DNA of 64,000 nucleotides from Favolaschia claudopus (GCA_037176885.1 JAWWNJ010000204.1:186001-250000), one strand, 5' to 3'. Numbered from the stretch's first letter, positions 32,591 to 44,340 are shown. Notes: generated by a model not told the origin, from the letters alone. A program made the numbers and translations.

Positions 32591-35500
32591 TTATCGACCT
32601 TTTCCCACGACCCCGATATGTATCGGAATCGAAAGGAAACGAGCTCAGGAGCCTGCTGAATTTTTTTGGTGAGAGTTCATCGAGCTGTTCCGGAGATATC
32701 CGCTATTCTTAGTAGAGGGTAGCCAAAATTTTGGCCAAACCCCCCAAATTACAAGGAAAAATCACGAAAATATTGATTTGAGCTCTTTACGACTGTCTGA
32801 GTCTGTTTCTGGACTCAGAATGAAAATTCAACGAGCCGTTATGTCACAAAATAGGAGGGAACTTGTGGGAACATTGTGACATTGAGTGAGTTGGTGAGGC
32901 TCCCTGAACCTTTGTGAATACATCAGAGCTCCAATCTGACCTCCAGTATAAATTCATTTTTCATTAAATAATCTAGTTTCAACCCCAAAGGAAGGTGAGG
33001 CCGTAGTTTACAGGCTAGTTTACTGCTTGGTCCGAAGTTGCAACCCAAGTCGAACTTCCGACCCGAAGTTTTCCAAAACAGGCAATTGAACCGGAAGTTG
33101 AACTTGTAGTTGAACTTCAACTTTGATGAAGTTTGGCATCAACAATTTGTAGTCGTACTTGAATCTCACCAACATCTTTGCAAGTCCCGATGTACCTGAA
33201 GTATGAATGATCTATCCAGAGAGATCTAAACAACCACCCATCATTCAGCCGAGACCGGCAACTGATCTTGTTGATGGCCCCGCTCGCACACTGATCCCTT
33301 GCTCGGCATTGCTCTCTAACTTGCTCCGACTTCTTCCCGATGCCTCCTCTCCCTCCCTTAAACCTTTGTCTCATTCAATTTACGACTTTACCAAATTCGC
33401 CGCTCAATTCTCCCGGTTTTCTTGTGAGTTTTCTTATTTCCGGCTTTCAGTTGACTTGCTTACTTGGTTTCACCTGTCCCCGCACTTCGGTTGTTGTACC
33501 CTGAGCATAGGCTAAATTGCTGAATTATTTTGTACGCAGAAAGCTCAGTTTCCTATAAATCATGAATGCTTGGACTTCGGTTCAACGTTCAACTCTTAGT
33601 GTCAAACATCACCCGGCAAAGAGAATGAATTGCATTTTGACGAGCTGTGTTTAGACAAAAATTCATCCAAGCTTCGGAGAAAGGAGGCATAAAGAAGAGT
33701 GTATGTATTCCTAACCTTGAATTAGACAGCTATCATAGGCTAGCCGGAAGTCAGCTTCACGCTTTGTATGTGTATATACAGGGACTGCAGCGTTTGAATG
33801 ATCATGGAACATTCTGCGATAATTTCATCTGCAGTTTGGGATGTAAATTAGCAAAGAGCATAGAACATAAAGCTGATATTTACACTCAGTTGACTTGAGG
33901 ATCATCCAGCCAAGCAAAGAGTCGAAGACTAGCCGCCTCGAGACTCGAGTTGAAACTTCGGTTGAAATCGGAAAGGCACAGTAAATCAAATGATACCGCA
34001 ATTCTTATTGAAAAATTGGGTCGCAAGAGTCGGCTTAGTGGTCAAATGAACAGCTTTGAAACACTGAACCAGCTATTTACTTGAATAGATTGGACAGTTG
34101 ACAAAGAATGAAGAATATGGCAGAGTGGAAAGATAACTCAACTGACCTCAGGATCTGGCGGGATCCAAAAGGTTGTTGCAATGGGATTGCCAAATTGACC
34201 CTAAACACTTCGTTCAACTGCAACGCAAAGGAAGTTGGCTTGCCAGCGATTAGATGGCTGGTTCACAGGAGAGTTGATTGGTCAGTTATCTGTGTAGAAT
34301 GAAAGTACCTTACATGAGAGACACGGGAAGGAGGGGTGTCAAAGCTACTTGGGAATTGTAAGTCAATTAAAACTTGTTTCATGAGTACGTGAAACGCAAA
34401 TGACCAACGGACATTGTGTCATACTTGCCTAGAGTCAGTTGGTAATTCAGAGCAGACAACAAAAATCAATAATATGGCCAGATCAAATTGAGTCACAGGG
34501 GGGAGTGCTAGTGGGTTGGACTGGTTGGACTGCCGGAGTCAATGAGATGCCTCCGAGTCAGGTTAAAATGTTTGATCAAACAATCTAAGCCTTCATCGAG
34601 GACTTGCAAGACTCGGTGACTCGGAGTCAGACTGTCGGAGTCGACGAAGAAGAAAAATCCATACAATGTCAGGAGCGTGGCTGCCAATCATCAGAGTCAA
34701 GGAAGGTCGAGGTGCCATTGAAGTTTGAACACGCGGCCGGGGACTTGAACTCGACTTGAACTGTGAGACAGAAAGATACAAGATGTGTCTCTGCTTCGCT
34801 CCGGTATGTGGTTCGAGCTAGAAACCCATTAGCCGGCGAAGCCGACGGTTTGAAGGCAAGAATCAAATCCGAAAGTTGAGCGCGAATAAAGAAATTCGAA
34901 AGCACAAAGATTCGAGACCCGAGAAGCGGCGGTTGGACAACATATAGGTTTGAAATATGAACCAGACGGAGGAGGCGTGAGAATGAAAACCAGGTCGCGG
35001 GATTACGTATTTCAAGGGTCTCAAGGGAACCTCACTGGCAGCCTTTAGGGAAGACGGCAGAATGGACTTCGCTGTGCAATGAACAAAAGTTGCAGAATTG
35101 AGTAATACAACAGAGGCTAGGGAGTGCCTTAGCACTTACCTCCAAGTTCACATAAGCCTATCAGGGTCTCTTCTGTTGCTGTTCTGCGCAGAGGTATAAA
35201 GAGATTCGAAGTGCATGTGATCCGCTATCACATCGGCTGATGATCACTGATGGATCTGCTCGGCCCAGGCCCATCAAATCATCCAAACGAGCTTGAACTT
35301 GAAGTTCGCACTCCATGAACTTCGACCGTTGTTGAAATTTGAGTTTCAAGTAGGAGTTAATGTCTTCATACTCCTTGTCCCGCTCAACTTCCGATTGGAA
35401 ACTACAGATCAAAGCTCGAATATTTAATGAAAAATGAGGTCATACTCCAGCAGGGCTCATGGCTATTTGTGGCTCTTCGTGTGCAATAGTTTTTTGAGCC

Positions 35501-35733
35501 TTCCGCTAGAGTTAGCCACCCTAGCATCCCGTGAATAGGTAGTACAAATAGTGGCTAATCCACCCAGAGGCTGTCATCCGGTCCCAAGAAAAATTAGCCA
35601 CCAATAGCCACCAGTGGCTACCGCAAAGTCTCTATTAGAAGCAGAGGAGGGGCGCGGGGCCCATAACCTATAGAACAGGTTATGGTTCACACAAGATTGA
35701 GCCCAGGCAGGTATATTCGAGGCGCGAGAGAGC
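32591..35733. other. Anonymous spacer, about 3.1 kb
   Basis: Low-complexity GAAGTTGAACTT-type sequence occurs at 33030-33125 and again at 35290-35400. A GGAGTC-rich stretch is at 34510-34650, and repeated TTAGCCACC motifs at 35510-35620. A CATAACC..GGTTATG hairpin is near 35661-35685. No coding sequence supported. Confidence 0.3.
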
Positions 35734-35876
35734 GACGAGATGGGGGGTGCGAGAGCTACAGGAAATCGGTACGTACGACACAATATAAGGAATATACAAA
35801 GGGACGGATAGAGGGGGTGTAGCGAGGAAACGGACAGATAGGGAAGGCGGCGCGTGATGGTCTCACGCCTTCAACA
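35734..35876 (-). repeat. LTR-start fragment, copy 2, preceded by a purine tract
   Basis: On the minus strand TGTTGAAGGCGTGAGACCAT starts at 35876 and is directly preceded by GAAGGGGGAGGG, which looks like a polypurine tract. This would make it the start of a 3' LTR. It matches 29153-29301 for about 143 bp, then the two diverge. Confidence 0.5.
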
Positions 35877-36505
35877 CCCTCCCCCTTCGTCGCTGCCACC
35901 GACTATGCCCCTGCCCTCTGTGCTGCGGATGGCGTAATCAATGACTCCAAATGTCACGTGACATCACCGGCTCCGCCTCTTCTGCTCCATCCCGCCGTTT
36001 GAGATTCAAGCTTCAACGCTCTGCTCCGCTGTCTCCTTTGCGATACTCACTCAACCGGTCTCCTCTGCCTGCCTCCTGGGTGCACCCTCGTGCAGGTGCT
36101 GCTATTTTACGGGATCTTGGGGGCCGTATTCCTGCCAATGACATGTTTCGTTCTTTGCCTATTTTTCTGTCCCTTGCCCCTTCGTCGTCGTCAATGATAC
36201 TCCCCTTTATCCTATCGCTGTCTACTGTCTGTCCCCCCAGTGCACTGTGGAATGGCACTTTTAATGCCTCGATTCTCCGTTGCCTGTGTTTGCGCGTCCC
36301 GTACTGCTTATTCATAGTACACACTTCGCCTCCGAGTATCATGACCTCGGATAAATTTATCTTCACGTCTCCACTCGCCGTGTCTTTCCCCTTGTAACCT
36401 GATCTCTAACGGAGCGTTGACAACACGGCTACACTCCTCCATGCGCTCCTTGCCAATTTTACTGTATGAAAATATCTGGACGGCGGTCCTTAATCGTACC
36501 TCAAC
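35877..36505 (+). other. Probable LINE 5' untranslated region
   Basis: GC-rich sequence between the LTR fragment and LINE ORF1. Open frames exist on both strands (35951-36397 plus; 36013-36366 minus) but show no motif. It contains CACGTGACATCACC near 35955. Confidence 0.35.
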
Positions 36506-37072
36506 ATGAACCACACCAACAATGACATACGAATTAGTACCGAGGGCCCTCCTGGAACACGGGAGGGTTTCGGGGGCGTGGTACAGCCCTCTCGTCAGTG
36601 CCTGCAGGCTGCGAGTTCACAGAGCGAAACCAGCAGGAGTCGAGGTGATTTGGGGTCTAGCCCCGACTACCCTTCACGCGACCCCTTCTTTAGCGGTTCG
36701 TCTGCTCTGGCTGTTACAGCGACGGGCGAAGAGCAGAGCCCTCGTCCCTCTTCGGTTGCGACCGTGATTTTAGATGATGATTCGCCGTGGTTGCGCCCAG
36801 TAGCCGCGACGGATCAGAACTTAAGATTTCAGTCCAACAATACTTTGGCCGAGATGGCCATGTCAAATGTTTTGCGGGTAAATGAAGAGGGACATCTGAG
36901 CTCCCGCAATACCGATATCAATGGCACACAACCAAACGAGGCATTATCAACCACTTATATTCCCACAGACAATTCCAATCTAGTGCCGCCTCATCAACTT
37001 CAACGCGATCCAAACGCGCAACTCGATATAGATAATCCAGGAAACTGGGAAGAATTAAATCAACACATTTGA
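36506..37072 (+). CDS. LINE ORF1-like protein, 188 aa
   Basis: ATG at 36506. The product is hydrophilic, rich in Ser/Gly/Asn/Pro, with VILDDDSPW and a Gln/Asn-rich end. ORF1 of fungal Tad-type LINEs is a nucleic-acid-binding, gag-like protein, but the usual CCHC knuckles are not visible here, so this ORF1 is short or truncated. It ends 58 bp before the endonuclease frame. Its assignment rests mainly on that position. Confidence 0.45.
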   Translation: MNHTNNDIRISTEGPPGTREGFGGVVQPSRQCLQAASSQSETSRSRGDLGSSPDYPSRDPFFSGSSALAVTATGEEQSPRPSSVATVILDDDSPWLRPVAATDQNLRFQSNNTLAEMAMSNVLRVNEEGHLSSRNTDINGTQPNEALSTTYIPTDNSNLVPPHQLQRDPNAQLDIDNPGNWEELNQHI

Positions 37073-37129
37073 AGACGCAACAAGCCTCCGAATCCACCAC
37101 GAACAAATAGATCGACAAGGTCGTCTCTG

Positions 37130-37801
37130 ATGTTATGCTCTCTCAATATCAACGGCCGTGATCAAAACAAATCGATTCATCGTCCTGACCACAAATTCAA
37201 CCATATCAAACATACGATCGATGAAAACAATATTGGAGTCCTCGCGTTACAGGAATCACACCTCGATGATATCGCTGCGACTCAGTTCAACAACATTTTC
37301 CAACGCTGGTTCAAGCTTTTCAATTCTTCTCATCCCACAAAGGCGACATCCACGGCCGGTGTCTCTTTTATTCTGAACAGAAAATTTGTCGACACAGAAA
37401 ACGTACGTGAATATGTTCTCGTCCCCGGTCGCGCTTTCATGATAGTCATACCATGGCACCGCGGGACGATTCGGAACATTTTGAATATCTATGCTCCGAA
37501 CTCTCCAGAAGAGCGTCGAAAATTATGGGACGACCTATGGAAACTGTGGTACACTGACTGCCGCCTTCCCCTACCAACTGAAGCTGCAGGTGACTGGAAT
37601 TTTGTCGAGGATGATCTCGATCGTTTTTCTGGTGTGTCGGACTCGGTCCCTTCGAGCTTTGCTCGTTTGATGTCACTTTTCCAATTCCAAGACGGTTGGC
37701 GTCTGACTTTTCCCGACTCAAGGGATTATACTTGCCGACAACTTCGTACAGACAATACATCCGGTACGCAACATATTTCTTATGCTAGATTGGACAGATA
37801 G
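37130..37801 (+). pseudogene. LINE ORF2, AP-endonuclease domain only
   Basis: The frame reads LNINGRDQNK near the start, then VLALQESHLDD, GVSFILNRKF, NILNIYAPNSPEERRKLWDDL, GDWNFVEDDLDR and SYARLDR at the end. These correspond to the Asn, Glu, Tyr-x-x-Asn and GD-x-N motifs of the exonuclease-endonuclease-phosphatase fold that nicks target DNA for non-LTR retrotransposons; the final R-x-DR is also typical. The frame stops at the point where the reverse-transcriptase part should begin. No RT sequence is found downstream. LINEs are normally truncated at the 5' end, so a copy that keeps 5' sequence and loses 3' sequence was broken after insertion. Confidence 0.8.
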
Positions 37802-38145
37802 TGTGTGTGTTTTAAGTCTTGTAGTTAGGAACACCAACTGTTGGGACAAATCCTCTTTGAGAGGTAGTCTTTGATCCACCAGAAAACAAACAGTAGTCAA
37901 TCCTGTTGATCCGTAGATGATGTTTAAAAGTTGTTTGGTGCGAAAATGTGTGCCCGTTGTTGAGCTAGAGCTGCGTCAAGTTGGCCAAAAAATGGTCAAA
38001 AATGGCCAAGAGTATAGCCAAAATCAAGCAAAAATGGCCGACTTTCGGGGCGTATAACTCAGTAGCCGCAGTAGCAATCAATCCAAATTGACCTTGTAAT
38101 TAGTCAGTAGAGTGACGGCTATGGTTCCGCAACATTGTTGCCCAC
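37802..38145. other. Junction spacer between LINE and NLR relics
   Basis: Contains repeated AAAATGG(C/T)C motifs at 37985-38045 and no gene. It separates the two truncated genes. Confidence 0.3.
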
Positions 38146-39965
38146 TTGATTGCCAATTCCTTCACTAAACTTCCCCCAGCATTCAAATTTTTGGTGACCT
38201 GTCGCCCAGATTCAGGGGTCACCAACCTCTTCCGCAGCCACACGGCGATTCAACACCGCTTTCTGAACATAGCCACAGGGAGCAGTGATGATATCGCTGT
38301 GTACATCGATAATAGGTTGGCTACGATACGGGAAGCGCATCCTTTTCTTGAGCCAGGTTGGCCTGGCCAGGACCGGATACTGCGCCTCATCGAGTTATCA
38401 GGAAATCTGTTTATCTGGGCGGCAACAGCGCTCGATTTTGTGGAGGGGAAGAACTCATTTCAGCCGCGTACACGCCTTGAAGCCCTATTGAATGCCCCGT
38501 TTCAGCGAGGCAATCTGCGACAACTATATACTCTTGCGCTTCGAAGTGGTGGGGACTGGGGGGACGAGATATTCAGACGACCAGCAACAAACGTCCTGGC
38601 TGTTATCGCTCTAGCCAAAGCTCCCCTGACAGCTACTGCAATAGATTCCATACTGGCTCTGGAACATGGTATCACAGCCAGGGTCCTGGACTGTCTTGGC
38701 TCCGTCATTCAGTGGAGTGATGGTTTCCCAGCACGAGTCCTCCATGCTTCTTTCGGTGATTTTCTCATGCAGCCTGATGTTCCTGACCAACCTTGGAGTT
38801 TCGATGTCGCGGCAGCCAAGAAAGCACTAGCTTCCGGATGTTTGACAGTACTTCAAAAATGTCTCAAATTCAATTTATATGAACATCCGAACTCCCATCT
38901 TCTCAATTCGCAGGTTCCCAACTTGACAGGGTCACACTTGCCAGAAGTTTTGGTGTATGCTTGCCAATTCTGGGGGGGGGCATCTGGCAGACTCTCCATT
39001 TGACCATGATATACTGGATTTACTCAAGAGGTTTCTTAGCATCAAATTCTTGTTTTGGTTGGAGGTACTCAGTATGGAGACAAAAGTGGGATATGCGGAG
39101 AATATATTGCAATGCGGGCAGGAATATGTGTTGGTGAGTCCTACATAGCTTTCTGAACATGGGTGTTGTGTGCTAATGCCAAGTTCAGGGGAGAGACAAC
39201 TGGACTGAAATGTTCCTCAACAATGCCCAAAAATTTGTTTCAGTCTTTGCACCCGCAATTGCAGAGAGTGCACCACATATATACATCTCGGCACTTCCCC
39301 TGGCGCCAAAGCATTCCCTAATCCGAGCACATTACTTGTCGTCCTTCCCTCGACTCCTCAGTTGTATTCCTGGTCGGCCCTTCAAAAATCACTTCGTGGG
39401 CACAATGACTCAGTCATGTCTGTCGCATTCTCGCTGGACGGCATGCGCATTGTCTCAGGGTCCTGCGACCGAACGATGCGCATCTGGAGTACCACCACCG
39501 GTGCGCCCCTCTGCGAGCCATTGGAGGGACACACCGACTCAATCACGTCTGTAGCATTCTCGCGGGACGGCCTCCGCCTCGTCTCAGCGTCCTGGGATCA
39601 GACGGTGCGGATTTGGGACGCCACCACAGGCGATCCGGTGGGTGAACCACTGAAGGGGCATGACAATTTGATTACGTCAGTCGCTTTCTCCCCGGATGGC
39701 CTCCGCGTCGTCTCTGGGTCCGCGGACCGTACGGTGCGCATATGGAACATCGCCATAGGTGCGCCAGTCGGCGAGTTGCTTCTAGGGCACACCTACTCTG
39801 TCACCTCTGTTGCGTTCTCTCCGGACGGCCTGCACCTTGTCTCTGGGTCTGGAGACCAAACGGTGCGGATCTGGGACGCTGTGACCTTAGCGCCGGTCGG
39901 CGAGCCGCTACAGGGTCACAGCGACTGGGTCACATCTGTTGCATTTTCACCGGACGGGCTGGGCA

Positions 39966-40956
39966 TCGTCTCTGGGTCCTGGGATCAAACAGTCCGCGTA
40001 TGGGACACCACTACAGGTGCACCGGTAGGCAAGCCGCTGCACCTACATAGTAATTGTGTCACGTCCGTTGCCTTCTCGCCGGATGGGCTCCGTCTAGTCT
40101 CTGGATCTGCCGACCGGGCAATCCGTATTTGGGACACCGCGACGGGTGCGGCGGTCGGTGGGCCGCTGCTGGGCCACAGCGAGTCCGTCGAAAGTGTTGC
40201 GTTCTCGCCGGACGGCCTACATCTCGTCTCTGGGTCCGTGGACCAAACGGTGAGGATCTGGGACACCACCGCAGCGGCAAAGGTTAGTAGGCCTTTACAA
40301 GACCACAACCACTCCGTCACTTGTGTTGGTTACTCGCCAGACGGTCTGCGCCTGGTGTCCGGGTCGGGGGACGGAACGGTGCGTATCAGGGACGCCGCTA
40401 CGGGTAGACCAGTCGGCGAGCCGCTGCTCGGGCACACTGACTCAGTCATGTCTGTTGCTTTCTCCCCGGACAGCCTCCAACTGGTGTCAGGGTCCATGGA
40501 TCAAACAGTGCTCATCTGGGACACCACCACAGCCGCTCCGACCGGTGAGCCGCTGGAAGGGCATTTCAAGGGTGTCACGTCGGTCGCATTTTCGCGGAAT
40601 GGTCTAAGCCTCGTCTCCGGGTCTTTGGACGGAAGGGTACTCATGTGGCACACCAGCACGGGTGCACTAGTTGGCGAACTAGTAGGGCACACCGACTCAG
40701 TATCGTGTGTTGCGTTCTCTCCAGACGGCCTCAGGGTTGTATCGGTGTCGTGGGATCGAACAGTGCGTATCTGGGATGCGGCCACAGGTGCGCCGGTTTT
40801 CGGACCGCTGCATGGGCACACCGACTCAATCACGTCTGTGGCGTTCTCGCCGGACGGCCTGCGCCTCGTCTCTGGGTCCTGGGATTAAACAGTCCGCGTA
40901 TGGGACACCACTACAGGTGCACCGGTAGGCAAGCCGCTGCACCTACATAGTAATTG
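39966..40956 (+). repeat. Recently homogenised WD40-repeat block (two copies 900 bp apart)
   Basis: Bases 39966-40056 and 40866-40956 are identical except for one position: C at 39986, T at 40886. That change turns CAA into the TAA stop. Confidence 0.85.
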
Positions 40957-41028
40957 GGTGACGTCTGTTGCTTTTTCGCCTGATGGCCTGCGCCTCGTCT
41001 TCGGGTCTGGGGACCGAACGATGCGGAT

Positions 41029-41391
41029 CTGGGTGTCAGGGGAACCCCCACTTTACACCCTCTTGAACCTGCCCCAACCCCTCGCCCTACTCCCTTCGAC
41101 CTCGCTTGCGACCGTGCTAGAGACTACTGTAGGGAAGTCCGTTTATGGAAGCCATCACGTGACCGCCCGGCCTGCGCCAGGCAGCACAGCCACAACCTCG
41201 GATCTCAGGACACGTAGACTATATAAGTAGAGCCCTGACGTGGGAGAATCCATTCCTGTCTTCTCTTTGGATTCTCCCTCGTCAGGTGAGTACATGTACT
41301 ATCTTAGTCTGCGCAATGGTATAACCTTTGGATTCTCCCTCGTCAGGACTCTTGAGTTATTCTCGGGCCTCGGGGTTGCCCTTACACTGGG
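41029..41391 (+). mobile_element. Solo LTR, 353 bp, inside the WD40 region
   Basis: LTR 41034-41386 starts TGTCAGGGGAACCCCCAC and ends GGTTGCCCTTACA. A perfect 5-bp duplication CTGGG lies at 41029-41033 and 41387-41391. Without the LTR and one CTGGG the WD40 frame continues across the site. TATATAAG at 41220 is the likely promoter. The bases CTTTGGATTCTCCCTCGTCA occur twice (41265 and 41326). It shares its 3' part with the opposite-strand LTR at 62356-62683. Confidence 0.9.
41220..41227 (+). promoter_or_regulatory. TATA box in solo LTR
   Basis: TATATAAG, also present (TATATAAGTAG) in the LTR at 60917. Confidence 0.5.
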
Positions 41392-41878
41392 ACGCTGTCA
41401 CCCTGACTCCAGTCGGTGAGCCGCTCCATGGGCACAACTCCACTGTCACCTCAGTTGCGTTCTCCCCCGATGGCCTGCGCCTTGTCTCTGGGTCCGCTGA
41501 CCAAACAGTGCGCATCTGGAACGCCAGCCACGAGTTTGCTTCCACCCTTCATCCTTCGCCTATACTTCCCGGCAGCTTTCGTGGTGGATGGGTCTTTTCC
41601 GGGTCCTCCAGACTCATTTGGGTCCCTCCTTTGCTTCAAAATGACTTTTGTATGCCTTGGTGCTCTTATGTAATTGGGCCCTGGGGCGTTAACACCCTGG
41701 ATCTCTCCACATTTGTATATGGAACCGAGTGGGAGAGGTGCACTGACATTGAAGAGCCCGTCGGCGATAGCGCCCTTGCGAGAGGTGGGCAAAAGTCTTG
41801 AAAAGGATACGGGTCTTGCGACGGTCTTTTCAGGAATTTGGAAGCCAGGCATCGTGTCAATTTTTTTCTTCTGTAGAG

Positions 41879-43793
41879 TACAGTCGACACTGTCATAACC
41901 CATACCTGTCACCTGCCATAACCCATAATGTTGGGGTCCAGATTTCCCAAATTTACAGTGTAAAAAATTACGTCACATTTACCTGCAGTAAGCCATAAAA
42001 CACTCATAAACCCTTTCAAAAAACAATAGGAAATAAATAGTACTATGGGAAGTCAACCAGTGGTTGCCTTTCCATAAGCATTAAAAAATGCTTCTGGATT
42101 ATTTCGACTGTTTCCCCGCCCAATCACCGTCGTCCCGAGACAGCTGTCGGGACCCCATCGGACTTGGATCTCATTTAGAATATTGAGATCAGCTTGTTTT
42201 TTTAAAAATCTATTCGGGGGGTCCTCTACCCCCTCATTAGATTATTCTCCCTCCAATTAACCCTTTCGCGACCTTGACTGGACTCGGCATTCCCGGCAAA
42301 TATTTGGGCATAGGCAAGTATAATGCCAACACCCAAATATGTATATTTACCAGCTTGCCGTTCAACCAAAACATGTCGACTGAATTAGAGTCTATTTGAA
42401 GTCGCCCCAAATCCTGTCTTTCTTTGAAATTTGGGCGGTTGATCTTGAAATCTGCAAGCGATGTCGTTGTGTGGAGCTCGCCGTAAACGCTTCTTGGAAT
42501 GAGCATAATCTCTATCTTCGAGCCTCGGCTGTGGCCCTGGAGGGTGTTGGGGATGTGTATTCCGAGGCGATTCGCCCTCAATCAGCTCTCCCGAAACGAC
42601 GCACAACGCCTGTTATGGTCGAAGGAATGTCTGCAGGGTTAGTAACGGCATGCGCCCCACTCCGCTTACGGCCCTCGAGCTCTTGAAATCTGCCTTTAAA
42701 TTTGAAATTTGAAAACCACTTCGAATAGACTCTAGTGGGGTCTATTCGAAGTCGCCCAAATCCTGTTTTTCTGAAATTTGGGCGGTTGATCTTGAAATCT
42801 GCAAGCGGATATTTGTTGGTATTAACAGCACCAAGAAGCAGAAGTGGCGGATGTTGCCAGAGGATAAATCTAGCCAAGCCCCAGTTCCATAGGTAGCCAT
42901 GGCGCCAGCAGTAACGCTGGTATTAACCAAGTTCGTGCGACAGAGAGGTCGCAGACTCGCAGTGGGGTCGTGTATCGTTTTTTCTGTCTGTGTGCTGCAC
43001 AGAATAGATCGAAAATGCTCCGGAGTAGCGAGCAGTTCCCAGAAAGTTGGTACCACAGCAAAAGAACTTGGAATATCGAAAGAGTACTCCGAGTCGCAAT
43101 AAATGTTAGTATGATTCATTTGAGCACTGGGCGTTTACAGCGATAAATTGACAATGCCCAGAAGGGTATTCCCGACTTTATCTTTCTCCCAGCGGGCAGC
43201 CATAACGCGAAACGCGACCGATTCGACCGAATGAAGGAGGTGAAAGCGAGTTTGATGGCCGGTCACAAGTGGTGACTGCGTGACTTGAGTCCCCGCGGCT
43301 TGAATAAACCGTTTTGGGATTCAGTATTTGGCATCGGCCGACCAGTTTATTCGTATCGGGAATATTTTGGCACTATTGGAATCATTCACGTGTCTATCGT
43401 GCGTGAATTGGAGTTTGAGCGCCGCAGGCGGAAAAAATTGTATTTAGGATCCCAAAATCTCAGTTTTGAGCCTACAAAGCCACTCCGATAATCGGCTGAG
43501 CCACGGTGAAATTCTCCTTTCCTTCCTTCCCTTCTGTCCTCCTCCTTCCTTTTTGGGATTTTTTCATTTTTCTCTTTTGGGATGCTACAACATCAGTATT
43601 TTGCCCTTGGTTCCTCCCTTTGAAGTTTGAAGTTGTGACATAGTAACACCACGTTATGACTTGTCACACGGCCCATATGTCCGCTCCCCAAGAGACAACC
43701 CTCCCTCACGGACTGAGGAACCTCGGAGACGCGGCTGGGTAGGAGACTGGTGCTGTCCACCGACCAGTATCTGTTATGACAGAGGCGACTGTA
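41879..43793. mobile_element. Possible decayed full-length pogo-type element, 1.9 kb
   Basis: CAGTCGACACTGTCATAACC starts at 41881. The inverse GTTATGACAGAGGCGACTG ends at 43791. These termini match at 17 of 19 bases, TA lies outside each, and they resemble the MITE termini at 18812, 29856 and 30032. The 1,911-bp span suits an autonomous Fot1/pogo element, but no DDE transposase frame is readable. Inside are an 80-bp direct repeat (42389-42470 and 42738-42820) and a TTCGAATAGAC...GTCTATTCGAA palindrome at about 42720-42750. The pairing of the two ends could be coincidental. Confidence 0.4.
42389..42820. repeat. 80-bp direct repeat
   Basis: GTCTATT(T/C)GAAGTCGCC...GATCTTGAAATCTGCAAGCG occurs at 42389-42470 and 42738-42820, about 90% alike. 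Confidence 0.7.
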
Positions 43794-44340
43794 TGCACAA
43801 TTCTTACACAGTTGATTCCATTTGTTGAAGTAAGAACCTGAGAATATTGCGACGTAGGGAAGCTCGTTGCAATTCGGTAGGGTACAGCGATGTAAGTACA
43901 AGATTATATACCTTTTCTATTATCTCGGTTGTGTCACAGCAACATCCCACAGGCAAAGAAAGGGCTAGGTGAAATCGCCGCGTCTACCGCAAACGCGCCG
44001 CGTCAGCGCCGCGTCACACATTGTGACTGCCGCAGCCGAGCTTGAGACTGCCGCGTCACTTTTTGAACACGCCGCGTCCCTGCGCACGAGTACCGCACAC
44101 CGCCGCCAATGCACCGCCGCCCACTCGAGCAGACTTTAGGAAATTAAAAGCTTAAATTTGATTGACAAAATATGTACTAAGTAACTTACTTGCTACTTAC
44201 TAGTATTACAGTACCGCCGTCATCTGTCTATGCTCGGTTCAAGTTGCGGCAGAGTTCTGGTGTAACTATTGAACAACCGCCGATGAATGAATTTCTGTTT
44301 CGTAATACTAATACAAACTTGAGACCAACAAATTCCAGAC

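Larger units (their letters stand above)
38146..41801 (+). pseudogene. NACHT-WD40 (NLR-like) gene, 5'-truncated and interrupted
   Basis: The first part (to about 38970) is the back half of a NACHT module: FLVTCRPDS, then FLNIATGSSDDIAVYI, GNLFIWAATALDFV and the winged-helix-like region ending PEVLVYACQFW. The P-loop and any N-terminal effector domain are missing. A run of nine G at about 38972 shifts the frame, a 50-60 bp intron lies near 39133-39188, and another shift occurs near 39350. WD repeats then run from 39380: twelve before a TAA at 40886-40888, one after it, and one more after a solo LTR (41034-41386). The C-terminus ([12 protein letters not shown] ... FVYGTEW) is the usual tail of Agaricomycete NLR-like WD40 proteins. 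Intact relatives act in non-self recognition, with the WD40 part as sensor. Nearly identical repeats are usual in that role. Confidence 0.85.

Noticed and set aside
36013..36366. 117-codon minus frame near the LINE
   Set aside because: It lies opposite the LINE 5' region, is Arg/Ser-rich, and shows no pol or gag motif.
37802..37930. Minus-strand sequence resembling an R-x-DR LINE motif
   Set aside because: Only a few residues match, it is in opposite orientation to the LINE, and the frame stops at once.
39742..40320. Open frames on both strands across the WD40 repeats
   Set aside because: They repeat with the 129-bp WD unit and are phase shadows of the coding frame.
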